Positions 1 to 7,013 of a DNA stretch of 14,569 nucleotides are shown piece by piece. The DNA is from CAYYMD01 sp964480425 (lineage in GTDB: Bacteria > Planctomycetota > Phycisphaerae > SM23-33): the NCBI GenBank assembly GCA_964480425.1, contig CAYZPY010000055.1, forward strand, positions 1 through 14,569, read 5' to 3'. The stretch's first letter is position 1, and each line of letters begins with the position of its first letter. The position numbers and the translations under genes are program-made. Under the pieces are notes generated by a model that saw only the letters and a program-made list of their open reading frames with translations, was not told the DNA's origin and made no database searches.

Positions 1-167
1 ATTACCGGTGCGCCGACGACCTGGTTGCCGGTCGTCAGCACGGCGGCGGCGCAGTCGCGCTCCGCCGCAACCACCGCAAGGTCGTATTGCCCGCTCGCCT
101 TCATGCCGCAGTTGACTCCCGCCGCCATAAAACCATCTGGTAAACGCATGTTCTTTTTAGAGGCCAT
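1..167 (-). CDS. argJ: Glutamate N-acetyltransferase / ornithine acetyltransferase ArgJ, N-terminal fragment (runs off the left edge)
   Basis: The first 55 codons of a minus-strand gene that continues beyond position 1. The translation begins MASKKNMRLPDGFMAAGV and continues NCGMKASGQYDLAVVAAE, then VLTTGNQVVGAPV. This is the conserved N-terminus of ArgJ: GFxAAGVxxGxK, DLAxx, and the TTN/APV block. ArgJ moves the acetyl group from N-acetylornithine to glutamate and so recycles acetyl in arginine biosynthesis. The catalytic Thr and the self-cleavage site lie outside the window, so mono- or bifunctionality cannot be judged. The gene lies 80 bp downstream of argC on the same strand, the expected partner. 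The ATG at 167 has no clear ribosome binding site; an in-frame ATG at 149 and a TTG further upstream are alternatives. Family assignment is confident; the exact start is not. Confidence 0.85.
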   Translation of the reverse strand, partial: MASKKNMRLPDGFMAAGVNCGMKASGQYDLAVVAAERDCAAAVLTTGNQVVGAPV

Positions 168-247
168 ATATAACTCTATGCTTAGTCCGCTCGCCGGCGC
201 TCGCGGCTCATTTGGCAAATGCGCAATCCGGTATTCTTGTAATCCGG

Positions 248-1282
248 TTAATACAATCCCGTTGTCTCGTTCAGGCCGAACATTATGTTCATGTTCTGAA
301 CCGCCTGTCCCGATGCGCCCTTGATAAGATTGTCCAGCGCGCCGAACAGCACCACTCTGCCCTTTACCGCACGGGCCGCTACGTCGCAGAAGTTCGTATA
401 GGAGACGTACTTTGTGGCCGGGAGTATGTCCTCCCGCACGCGGACGAACGGCGCGTTTTTGTAGGCGCCCCGGAGTGCTTCGGTCAGTTCTTCGGTCGAT
501 GTTTTCCGCGCCGGCGTGGCGTAAATAGTGGTCATTATCCCGCGGTCCATGGGACACAGGTGGGGGGCGAACAGGGTCGAGACGTCCCTGCCGGTTATCC
601 TGTTCAGCGTCTGCTCGATTTCGGGCATGTGCCGATGCGCGCCGACGGCGTACGGCTCAAAGTTCTCGTTCCGTTCGGGAAAGTGGTTCGTCAGTTTAGG
701 CGATCGTCCGGCCCCGCTGACGCCGCTGGTCGAGTTGACCACGATGTCCCGTGTTTTGATAAATCCACCGGCGATGATCGGCGCCAGCGGAAGTACGGCG
801 CTGGTCGGGTAGCATCCGGGATTGGCGACCAGCCCGGCAGGGGCGATCTGCTCGGTGAAATACTCCGGCAGCCCGTAAACCGCCTCGCCCAGACGGTCGG
901 CGTCGGCGTGCGGGCAGTACCACTTCCGGTAAACTTCCGCGTCGTCGAAGCGGTAATCGGCGGACCAGTCAATCACCCGCAGGCCCGCCTCCAGCAACGA
1001 CGGCACGTAACTCATCGCCACCTTGTGCGGAACGGCGAGCATGGCCAGGTCCGCCTTCAGCGAGGCGACCTTGTCGGCGTCGAAGAGTTCCTGTTTCAGC
1101 GACGTCTGCTTGGTCAGCAGTGGGTAGAACTCGTCCATCGGGCCAAGTTCGCCCTCGGGCCCGAATACGCCGACCAGTTCGGCCTGCGGATGGCGCAGCA
1201 ACAGACGAATCGCCTCGAATCCCGCGTATCCGCTACCGCCGATGAGAACAACCTTTATTGTCTTTGGTTGCGTCTTGGACAT
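248..1282 (-). CDS. argC: N-acetyl-gamma-glutamyl-phosphate reductase ArgC
   Basis: A 344-residue enzyme that reduces N-acetylglutamyl phosphate to N-acetylglutamate semialdehyde with NADPH, the third step of arginine synthesis in the cytoplasm. An N-terminal Rossmann motif GGSGYAG (about residues 15-21) binds NADPH. The active-site Cys157 is in the signature LVANPGCYPTSAVLPL. STSGVSGAGR (about 184-193) and HRHMPEI (about 216-222) are the usual substrate-side motifs. The length is normal for the family. The start was placed at the ATG at 1282 because AGAGGAAA lies at good spacing before it and the protein then starts just ahead of the Rossmann strand. The reading frame stays open to 1351, but that extension crosses a terminator hairpin and is not conserved-looking. 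It is followed by argJ. Confidence is high. Confidence 0.96.
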   Translation of the reverse strand: MSKTQPKTIKVVLIGGSGYAGFEAIRLLLRHPQAELVGVFGPEGELGPMDEFYPLLTKQTSLKQELFDADKVASLKADLAMLAVPHKVAMSYVPSLLEAGLRVIDWSADYRFDDAEVYRKWYCPHADADRLGEAVYGLPEYFTEQIAPAGLVANPGCYPTSAVLPLAPIIAGGFIKTRDIVVNSTSGVSGAGRSPKLTNHFPERNENFEPYAVGAHRHMPEIEQTLNRITGRDVSTLFAPHLCPMDRGIMTTIYATPARKTSTEELTEALRGAYKNAPFVRVREDILPATKYVSYTNFCDVAARAVKGRVVLFGALDNLIKGASGQAVQNMNIMFGLNETTGLY

Positions 1283-1307
1283 TCCAATTTCCTCTGGGTT
1301 CATTGTT

Positions 1308-1342
1308 ATAAAAAGCCCCAGCGCTTTCAACGGCCGGGGCTT
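1308..1342 (-). terminator. Intrinsic terminator between rpsI and argC
   Basis: Read on the minus strand, AAGCCCC (1342-1336) pairs with GGGGCTT (1319-1313), a 7-bp stem around a 16-nt loop. It is followed at once by a run of five T (1314-1310) and then AT. It lies 24 bp after the rpsI stop and ends about 25 nt before the argC ATG. It therefore terminates the ribosomal-protein transcript, but it also sits in the argC leader. Confidence 0.75.
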
Positions 1343-1366
1343 GTAATTCACATTATTTTGAGAGTA

Positions 1367-1915
1367 TCAGCGTTTGGAGTACTGGAAGCGTTTGCGGGCA
1401 CCCGGCTGGCCGTACTTCTTCCTTTCTTTCATCCTCGAATCTCGAGTGAGAAGTCCGGCGTGTCGAAGCTTGGATTCGACTTCGGGAACGGCGCCGCAAA
1501 GCGCCCTTGCCAGACCCAGTAGAATGGCGCCAGCCTGTCCGGTGTGTCCCCCGCCTTTTACGTTTACCCAGATATTCCAGGATTTAAGCATGTTGGCGAT
1601 TTTCAGCGGCAACAGGACCGCCTGGCGGTCCTTTTCCTCGGTAAAATAATCTTCCAGTGAGTGATTGTTCACCTTCAGGTTTCCGCCACCCGGACGAATG
1701 CGCACCCTCGCCACGGACGATTTGCGCCGACCGACGCCCCAGATGTAATGCGTGCCCTCTGGAAGAGGAGGCGGCTTCAGGGAGACCTCTTTTGGGGAGG
1801 GCTTGGGGGGGTGCTTTTCCTTGGTCGGCTTTTCTGCAGTGGCTACGCCGCCCCGGGCGGGGGTGTCCTGCGATTCTTTTTCCTGTTTTTTTTGTTTTTC
1901 GTTGTTTTCGGGCAT
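1367..1915 (-). CDS. rpsI: 30S ribosomal protein S9 (uS9) with a long N-terminal extension
   Basis: The C-terminal ~128 residues are a standard uS9: YIWGVGRRKSSVARVRI, then the LEDYF/LPLKIA region, VNVKGGGHTGQAGAI, GLARAL, LTRDSRMKERKKYGQPGARKR and the terminal FQYSKR whose tail reaches the ribosomal P site. The protein is 182 residues, whereas bacterial S9 is usually about 130. The surplus is a low-complexity, Lys/Glu/Pro-rich N-terminus of about 55 residues (MPENNEKQKKQEKESQ, later PPKPSPKE), probably disordered. The ATG at 1915 lies 12 bp after the rplM stop, as expected for the conserved rplM-rpsI pair, but no strong ribosome binding site precedes it, which suggests translational coupling. 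A start nearer the core is not obvious. Function is certain; the role of the extension is unknown. Confidence 0.95.
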   Translation of the reverse strand: MPENNEKQKKQEKESQDTPARGGVATAEKPTKEKHPPKPSPKEVSLKPPPLPEGTHYIWGVGRRKSSVARVRIRPGGGNLKVNNHSLEDYFTEEKDRQAVLLPLKIANMLKSWNIWVNVKGGGHTGQAGAILLGLARALCGAVPEVESKLRHAGLLTRDSRMKERKKYGQPGARKRFQYSKR

Positions 1916-1927
1916 TGTGTTTACCGG

Positions 1928-2359
1928 TTAAAGTTCGAGTTTTTCGGGCTGCTGGGCCTGGTGAGGATGTTCGGGACCCTTGTATACCTTGAGTTTGCCG
2001 AGCATGGACCGTCCGAGTTTGGTCTTGGGAAGCATTCTCCTGACTGCCTCGCGAATTACCCTCTCGGGGTGCTTTTGCAGCATTTCGGCCAGGGTCGTGG
2101 TCTTCTGCCCGTCGGGATATCCGCTGTAGCGCTGGTATGTCCGCTGTGTCGGTTTGGTCTGGCTGGTGAGGCGGACCTTTTCCGCATTGATTACGATGAC
2201 AAAATCGCCGGTGTCCGTGTGCGGCGTGTACTGCGGACGGTGTTTGCCCATAAGTATCGAGGCGATTTTGGTCGCCGCCCGCCCGAGGACCTTGTCCGCA
2301 ATGTCCGCCACGTGCCAGTTTGCGGCGATTTCGCCTTTCTTGGCCATGTAAGTCTTCAT
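1928..2359 (-). CDS. rplM: 50S ribosomal protein L13 (uL13)
   Basis: A 143-residue protein, the usual size for bacterial L13, which is an early-assembly protein of the large subunit. Conserved blocks are visible: WHVADIADKVLGRAATKIAS near the N-terminus, then GKHRPQYTPHTDTGDFVIVI, NAEKVRLTSQT, and PERVIREAVRRMLPKTKLGR with the following LKVYKGPEHPHQAQ. The start is placed at the ATG at 2359 (MKTYMAKKGEI), with a weak GGA seven to nine bases upstream. The frame remains open to 2401, but those 14 residues do not resemble L13. It is the first gene after a strong promoter and is followed by rpsI, the near-universal bacterial arrangement. Confidence is high. Confidence 0.96.
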   Translation of the reverse strand: MKTYMAKKGEIAANWHVADIADKVLGRAATKIASILMGKHRPQYTPHTDTGDFVIVINAEKVRLTSQTKPTQRTYQRYSGYPDGQKTTTLAEMLQKHPERVIREAVRRMLPKTKLGRSMLGKLKVYKGPEHPHQAQQPEKLEL

Positions 2360-2426
2360 AATAGTTCCATTTTCGACTTTTGGTAATTTTATACTCGGCA
2401 AACGAGATGCCGTTCAAAGGGAGCGT

Positions 2427-2455
2427 TATTATGACATAATCCGACGCAATGTCAA
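2427..2455 (-). promoter_or_regulatory. Sigma-70-type promoter for rplM-rpsI
   Basis: On the minus strand a perfect TTGACA (-35, 2455-2450) is followed after 16 bp by CATAAT (-10, 2433-2428), five of six matches. Shifting by one gives ATAATA with a 17-bp spacer. Initiation would be near 2421, leaving a leader of about 60 nt before rplM. It lies in the 148-bp gap between proB and rplM, so the ribosomal genes can be transcribed independently of waaA-proB. Confidence 0.75.
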
Positions 2456-2507
2456 TCGTAAAATATATATGCGCGCGGCGGATTGTCTCCTGGTCGGATT
2501 TTGCGCC

Positions 2508-3629
2508 CTACAGTAAAGTCATGTTATTGCGGTGGATAACTTCCTGGTAGGGCGCGTCGGTAAGTATGCGGCGCAGCTGCGAGGTCTTTTTGCCCATAAT
2601 TTTTCGGACCTCGTCCGCGGAGTAGTTGGTCAGTCCGCGGGCGATCTGCCCGCCTTCGGCGTCGACGATGATTATTATCGCGCCCTTGGTGAAGTTGCCC
2701 GACACGTCGGTAATTCCGGACGGCAGCAGCGACTTGCCCCGCTCCTTCAGCGCCGCGACGGCGCCGCGGTCCACGTATATCCTGCCGGCGGGCCTGGAGG
2801 CCTGACCGATCCAGCGACGACGTGAGGAGAGGCGTTTTTCAGCGGGCAGGAACACCGTGCCGATTTTCCTGCCGGACAGAATTTTTACCAGCACGTTGGG
2901 GCAGCGCGCGTTGGCAATGACGGCGGCCTCGCCGGCGCTGGTGACCATTCCGACCGCGGCGAGTTTGCTCGAAAGCCCCCCGGAGCCGAACCTGCTTGCG
3001 GCGCCGCTGTCCAACTGGCGCGCGGCTTGTTCGGTTTCCTCGATGAGGTCGACCACCTCCCCGGACCTGATGACGCCGTCCACGTTGCTCAGCAGCACCA
3101 GCACTTCTGCGCACATCATGTTGGACACGTGAGCGGCGATGATGTCGTTGTCGCCGTAGCGTATCTCGTCAACCGCAACCACATCGTTTTCGTTGATGAT
3201 TGGCACGGCGCCGGCCTCACGCAGGGCCTGGAGCGTGTTGCGTATATTCAGGTAGCGCGTGCGGTTTTCGAAGTCCTCCCGCGTCACCAGCACCTGACCA
3301 ACGCGCACCCCGCGCCGCGCGAAGGTGTCGTGAAAAATGCGCATAAGCTGACCCTGTCCCACCGCGGCGCAGGCCTGGAGTTTCGGAAGGTCGCTGGGGC
3401 GCCGCGAAAGGGCAAGTTCGCCCATGCCCGCACCGATTGCGCCGCTGGAGACCACGACGAACTGCCTGCCCTCGGCGGAGAGTTTGACTATCTGCCCTGC
3501 CAGGCGAGATATTACCCCGCGCTGGGGCCTGCCGGACGGGTCGCATATCGCGTTGGTGCCGACCTTGACCACAACACGGCGTGCGGCGCGGATGACGTTT
3601 TGTCGTATTTTTCGGGACGGCATTTTCAT
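2508..3629 (-). CDS. proB: Glutamate 5-kinase ProB (amino-acid kinase domain plus PUA domain)
   Basis: Phosphorylates glutamate to gamma-glutamyl phosphate, the first step of proline synthesis, in the cytoplasm. The 373-residue product has the amino-acid kinase fold first: VVVKVGTNAI near the N-terminus, VVSSGAIGAGMGEL, QLMRIFHDTFARRG, NTLQALREAGAVPIINENDV, DEIRYGDNDIIAAHV and FGSGGLSSKLAA. From about residue 275 to the end there is a PUA domain (GRIYVDRGAVAAL, KSLLPSGITDVSGNF, then GLTNYSADEVRKIMGKK). This is the standard full-length form. The ATG at 3629 overlaps the waaA stop as ATGA and is preceded by GGGA; a TTG at 3638 and an ATG at 3623 are alternatives. The overlap implies coupled translation with waaA. 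No proA is present in the window. Confidence is high. Confidence 0.96.
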   Translation of the reverse strand: MKMPSRKIRQNVIRAARRVVVKVGTNAICDPSGRPQRGVISRLAGQIVKLSAEGRQFVVVSSGAIGAGMGELALSRRPSDLPKLQACAAVGQGQLMRIFHDTFARRGVRVGQVLVTREDFENRTRYLNIRNTLQALREAGAVPIINENDVVAVDEIRYGDNDIIAAHVSNMMCAEVLVLLSNVDGVIRSGEVVDLIEETEQAARQLDSGAASRFGSGGLSSKLAAVGMVTSAGEAAVIANARCPNVLVKILSGRKIGTVFLPAEKRLSSRRRWIGQASRPAGRIYVDRGAVAALKERGKSLLPSGITDVSGNFTKGAIIIIVDAEGGQIARGLTNYSADEVRKIMGKKTSQLRRILTDAPYQEVIHRNNMTLL

Positions 3630-4963
3630 TGTTCCCAATTAATATCGTCCGTGGCGACGGCGCCCTCGCCCAGCGGAGGGCGGCGATTGAGAATGCGGCA
3701 AATCATTTCCACATTCCTGGCCGTGGCGCCCTGCTGGGAACGCACGTATCGACGGGCGCTTTTGGAATCCTGCTCGGCCTCGGCGGGATTGCTCAGCCAG
3801 TAGTCCAGTTGTTTCCTTAGTTTCCTGGCGTTGGGCACCCTCGCGCATCCGTGGGTGGAAAGCGCGTCTGCCTGGGGAAAATTGTGCGTGTAAGGGCCGA
3901 ACGCCACCGGCTTGCCCAGGGCTGCGGCCTCGATCATGTCAGAACCGCCCATGGGAACCAGCGACCTGCCGACGAAAATCACCCTCGCCAGGGCGTAGAA
4001 CTTGCGAAGTTCGCCCATCGTGTCGCCCAGGATGACCGAGTCGGGTTTGTTGGGGCTTTGTGTCCCGTCGGGATTTTCGGACCGGCGTACGCAGTCAAGA
4101 CCGGCCGAGGCGATGAGTCTGGCCACCTCATCGAATCGCTCCGGCTTGCGGGGAACTATAGCGACGCGAAGGCGGGGATGGGACTTTTTCAACTCCGCAT
4201 ATAATTCCAGGACGATTTTCTCCTCGCCCGGACCGGTTCCCCCGGCCACGAGCAACTCCTCGCCGGAGCCAAGACCGACTGCGGTTGCCAGTTCGTCCTG
4301 CCCGGCGATTCTGTCGGCGATTTCGGCGGTGTCGAATTTCATCATGCCGGTGATGTGCAGTTTTCCCTCGTCTGCGCCGAGATGTCGGAGGCGCTGGGCG
4401 TAAATTTCGTCCTGGAGGCCCATGGCGGACAGTCGATTGAACACCCTTCCGGCCAGCGGGCCCAGCATCCGCCATCGCTTATATCCCTTCTCGGCGCTAA
4501 TCCGGCCGTTCACGATTACCACCGGTATATCCATGCGGTTGCACGCCGCAAGAAAATTAGGCCAGGCCTCGCCCTCGATAAGCACGACCATCGTCGGGCG
4601 CATCCGCTTCAGTGCGCGCCGCACGGTCAGGGAAAAGTCCATGGGCCAGCGGAAGACCTCGTGGTCCGGCTCGAAGTTTTTCCTCGCCGCCGATATTCCC
4701 GTGTCGGTGGTCGAGGAAATCGCCACGCGGAAGTCCGGTAGTTGGCGGTGAATTTCGTTCACCAGCGTCTTAGCGGCGTTAATCTCGCCCACCGATACGC
4801 CGTGAATCCAAATTACCGGTTGAAGACCGTAGCGCACCGGCGCCGCGCCGAGACGCTGCGACCAGTCGGCGCGGTATCGGCCGTGGCGTATCATCCGGTA
4901 TATCCACAGCGGGGACGTGCCCGCCAGGCCCAGTGCATACGCGATGTCAAGTAATATGCCCAT
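3626..4963 (-). CDS. waaA: 3-deoxy-D-manno-octulosonic acid (Kdo) transferase WaaA/KdtA
   Basis: Transfers Kdo from CMP-Kdo to the lipid A precursor at the inner-membrane cytoplasmic face, so the organism makes Kdo-containing LPS. The 445-residue product matches the family length (about 420-430). An N-terminal hydrophobic stretch (MGILLDIAYALGLAG) is the membrane anchor. Next come QRLG (about 36-39), WIHGVSVGE with the catalytic-base Glu60, ISSTTDTG, and LIEGEAWPNFL. The C-terminal GT-B half shows VAGGTGPGEEKIVL, the GRSLVPMGGSDMIEAAALGK block and PVAFGPYTHNF. The start at 4963 fits homologues, but no ribosome binding site precedes it; the frame is open upstream (ATG at 5005, and on to 5476 inside the divergent gene). 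The promoter placement suggests a nearly leaderless mRNA. It overlaps proB by 4 bp. Function is confident; the start is less so. Confidence 0.93.
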   Translation of the reverse strand: MGILLDIAYALGLAGTSPLWIYRMIRHGRYRADWSQRLGAAPVRYGLQPVIWIHGVSVGEINAAKTLVNEIHRQLPDFRVAISSTTDTGISAARKNFEPDHEVFRWPMDFSLTVRRALKRMRPTMVVLIEGEAWPNFLAACNRMDIPVVIVNGRISAEKGYKRWRMLGPLAGRVFNRLSAMGLQDEIYAQRLRHLGADEGKLHITGMMKFDTAEIADRIAGQDELATAVGLGSGEELLVAGGTGPGEEKIVLELYAELKKSHPRLRVAIVPRKPERFDEVARLIASAGLDCVRRSENPDGTQSPNKPDSVILGDTMGELRKFYALARVIFVGRSLVPMGGSDMIEAAALGKPVAFGPYTHNFPQADALSTHGCARVPNARKLRKQLDYWLSNPAEAEQDSKSARRYVRSQQGATARNVEMICRILNRRPPLGEGAVATDDINWEQ

Positions 4964-4973
4964 CGTGTAAACA

Positions 4974-5002
4974 AGTATCGTTACGCCGCGGCGCTTCGTC
5001 AA
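4974..5002 (-). promoter_or_regulatory. Candidate promoter for waaA-proB
   Basis: On the minus strand TTGACG (5002-4997, 5/6 to consensus) and GATACT (4979-4974, 4/6) are separated by 17 bp. Initiation would be expected around 4967, only a few bases before the ATG at 4963. This agrees with the absence of a Shine-Dalgarno there. The hexamers are imperfect, so this is tentative. Confidence 0.35.
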
Positions 5003-5036
5003 CATTCGACAATAATGTTTGTCGAGCGGCGAATGT
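5002..5036. promoter_or_regulatory. Nested inverted repeats in the waaA / oxidoreductase divergent promoter region (possible operator)
   Basis: An inner perfect inverted repeat, TCGACAA (5006-5012) and TTGTCGA (5019-5025) with a 6-bp centre, lies within a wider pair ACATTCG (5002-5008) and CGAATGT (5030-5036). The element sits between the divergent starts at 4963 and 5118. Its right arm covers the putative plus-strand -35 hexamer and its left arm abuts the minus-strand -35, as expected for a regulator-binding site. No regulator gene is in the window. Confidence 0.4.
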
Positions 5037-5047
5037 CGCCGTAGGAT
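5019..5047 (+). promoter_or_regulatory. Candidate promoter for the Gfo/Idh/MocA oxidoreductase
   Basis: TTGTCG (5019-5024, 4/6) and TAGGAT (5042-5047, 4/6) are separated by 17 bp. This would give a leader of about 65 nt before the ATG at 5118. It is weak by sequence, which suits an activated or repressed gene. Confidence 0.3.
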
Positions 5048-5117
5048 ATAAACGCGACGCCCGCGACGCCGGCGGGTGTTGAACCTGATGAAGCGTTCAA
5101 CGACAGGAGAGACGATT

Positions 5118-6557
5118 ATGTCCGATTTGACGCGTCGCGGATTCATTAAGGGCGCCTTGGTGTCGACCGCCGCCGTGGCGTTGCCCACGCGCAACGTGCT
5201 GGGCGCCAACGAGAGGATTAATCTGGGAGTGATAGGTCTTGGCTGGCGGGGCAACGCGCACTGCCGATGGTTCGGCAAGATTGACGGCGTTCGCATCGCG
5301 GCTCTGGCCGAACCGGACAAAATGCGCCTTAATAAGGCCAGGAAGAAGAACAAGGGCGCAAAGGCATATACCGACATGCGCGAAATGCTCGACGATAATG
5401 ACATCGACGCCGTAGCCATCGCCTCATGCAACCACTGGCACTGCCTGGCGGCGATATGGGCCTGCCAGGCGGGCAAGGACGTTTACGTCGAGAAGCCGCT
5501 GGGGCACAATAACTTCGAGCAGGAACAACTCGTCGCCGCCGCTCGCAAGTACGGGCGGATCGTACAGGTGGGCAATCAGCAGCGGTCGGACCCGGTGCAG
5601 AAGAAAATCAAGGACTTTCTTGATTCGGGCAAAATCGGAAAGATGAAGTGGGTCCACGCCAACCGTTACGGACTGCGCGAGCCCATAGGAAAGCGCGACG
5701 AGCCGCTGGAGATACCCGATTCGGTCGTTTACGACCTGTGGCTGGGCCCGGCCGCCGAGAAACCCATCTATCGCAGCAAACTCCAGTACGACTGGCACTG
5801 GGACTGGAACACCGGAAACGGAGAGGTGGGCAACTGGGGTGCGCACGTCATAGACGACGTGCGCAACGTTGTGTTACGCGACAAGGGCGGCATGCCAAGG
5901 CGAATTGTCGCCGGCGGGGGCAGGGTGGTGTGGAAAGACGCAGGCGAAACGCCGAACGTGCATTTCGTTTATTACGACACGGGCATTGTGCCGGTGGTGT
6001 TCGGCCTGAGCAACATTCCCGTCAAACCGAACGTCCGCCAATCGATGCATTACAAGGGCACGCGCAGCGGATACGTCATCGAGTGCGAGAACGGCTGGTA
6101 CGCCGGCGGACGGGGAGGCGGCGCCGTCTTCGACAAAAAGGGAAACAGAATTGAAAAACTCAGCGGAAACAGCGGCGGGGAGCACGCGGCCAACTTTATC
6201 CGGGCGGTGCGAAAGCGGGACCGCGGAATACTAAACTGCGAGGTCGAGGTCGGGGCCTGCTCGACCGCGTGGTGCAACGTGGCGAACGTCGCATACCGTA
6301 TGGGCGGCATGTATTCGAGAGGCGAGGCCATGGAAATCAACAGGGGATTCAAACCCTGGTCCGATTTGCTGGACGAGATGAACGAACTTCTCGATGCCCA
6401 CGGTATAGACATCGCCTCCTCGCAGATAAAACTGAGCCCCATACTCGAAATGGACCCGAAAACGCAGCGCTTCACAGGCCTGGGCGCAAAACAGGCCAAC
6501 GCGCTGCTCAAACGCCAGTACCGCAAAAAAGAATTCACGGTCCCCCAAAAGGTCTGA
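5118..6557 (+). CDS. Tat-exported Gfo/Idh/MocA family oxidoreductase
   Basis: A 479-residue NAD(P)-dependent sugar or polyol oxidoreductase of the Gfo/Idh/MocA family; the substrate is unknown. A twin-arginine signal comes first: TRRGFIKGALVSTAAVALP, with R6-R7 and a short hydrophobic stretch, so the folded enzyme is likely exported to the periplasm with its cofactor bound. The Rossmann motif GVIGLGWRG (about 37-45) follows, then DAVAIASCNHWHCLAA and the family hallmark EKPLG with Glu125-Lys126-Pro127. In the C-terminal half, WHWDWNTGNGEVGNWGAHVI matches the subgroup common in planctomycetes. The start at 5118 has AGGAG eight bases upstream; the frame opens earlier at 5076 but without the signal-peptide logic. 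It is monocistronic, divergent from waaA and convergent with mazG. Family assignment is very sure; substrate specificity cannot be read. Confidence 0.93.
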   Translation: MSDLTRRGFIKGALVSTAAVALPTRNVLGANERINLGVIGLGWRGNAHCRWFGKIDGVRIAALAEPDKMRLNKARKKNKGAKAYTDMREMLDDNDIDAVAIASCNHWHCLAAIWACQAGKDVYVEKPLGHNNFEQEQLVAAARKYGRIVQVGNQQRSDPVQKKIKDFLDSGKIGKMKWVHANRYGLREPIGKRDEPLEIPDSVVYDLWLGPAAEKPIYRSKLQYDWHWDWNTGNGEVGNWGAHVIDDVRNVVLRDKGGMPRRIVAGGGRVVWKDAGETPNVHFVYYDTGIVPVVFGLSNIPVKPNVRQSMHYKGTRSGYVIECENGWYAGGRGGGAVFDKKGNRIEKLSGNSGGEHAANFIRAVRKRDRGILNCEVEVGACSTAWCNVANVAYRMGGMYSRGEAMEINRGFKPWSDLLDEMNELLDAHGIDIASSQIKLSPILEMDPKTQRFTGLGAKQANALLKRQYRKKEFTVPQKV

Positions 6558-6659
6558 ACGGTATGTATATTGCCCTGACTTACAGGTATTTTAGTCCCGC
6601 AGGTTGGAGGGCGGCGGAGACTCGGTAGGGGGGAAGTGAATCTTGGAGGAATAGGGATT

Positions 6660-6693
6660 AAAAAATATAAGGAGAACTGCGCTGTGGCTCCTT
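6660..6693 (-). terminator. Probable intrinsic terminator after the TPR-peptidase/mazG pair
   Basis: On the minus strand AAGGAG (6693-6688) pairs with CTCCTT (6674-6669) around a 13-nt loop, followed by ATATTTTTTAA. The stem is short (6 bp), but the U-rich tail and its position about 50 bp past the mazG stop fit a terminator. No convincing terminator for the convergent plus-strand oxidoreductase was seen in 6558-6739. Confidence 0.5.
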
Positions 6694-6739
6694 TGGGGTG
6701 AGCAAAATCTTTCGGTACAGTTTTCGCGGCAACTGGGTA

Positions 6740-7003
6740 CTATTTATACCCTTCTCTTCCGCGGACGGTATATTTTTCGATGGCCTTTTCGAGGTCCACG
6801 TCGTTGATGTTGGCAAGTGTGCACAGCCAGGCGAAGACATCGGCGAATTCGTCGGCCTTGTTCTGCCGGTCGTCGCCGGCAAGTGCGGTCGCCAGTTCGC
6901 CCACCTCCTCGACGAACCACATGAACGTTGCCGGCGTGCCCCGCTGCGAGTCGCGACGGTAATAGTCGCGGCGGATAAAATCCTGGAATTCGCTTATTCT
7001 CAT
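6740..7003 (-). CDS. Small MazG-like nucleotide pyrophosphohydrolase
   Basis: An 87-residue protein carrying the all-alpha NTP pyrophosphohydrolase (MazG) metal-binding signature EExxE-(12-28)-ExxD: Glu32, Glu33 and Glu36 in VEEVGELATAL, then Glu52 and Asp55 in ADEFADVFAWL. Such enzymes hydrolyse (d)NTPs to the monophosphate and pyrophosphate, often for house-cleaning of abnormal nucleotides. It is at the short end for single-domain MazG proteins (about 90-110 residues) and would act as a dimer or tetramer by family precedent. The ATG at 7003 is preceded by AAAGG at seven bases, and this site overlaps the stop region of the upstream TPR-peptidase gene (10-bp gap), so the two are probably cotranscribed. 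The TPR-peptidase gene gives no obvious functional hint. Family confidence is high; substrate unknown. Confidence 0.88.
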   Translation of the reverse strand: MRISEFQDFIRRDYYRRDSQRGTPATFMWFVEEVGELATALAGDDRQNKADEFADVFAWLCTLANINDVDLEKAIEKYTVRGREGYK

Positions 7004-7013
7004 CGTGGACCTT

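Noticed and set aside
212..1522. Plus-strand open frame of 436 codons
   Set aside because: Antisense to argC and to the end of rpsI; the Arg/Gly-rich translation is typical of a shadow frame.
4964..5476. N-terminal extension of the waaA frame up to 5476
   Set aside because: It would lie antisense to the Tat signal and Rossmann domain of the oxidoreductase, is Arg/Ser/Pro-rich, and would make the protein about 170 residues longer than any family member.
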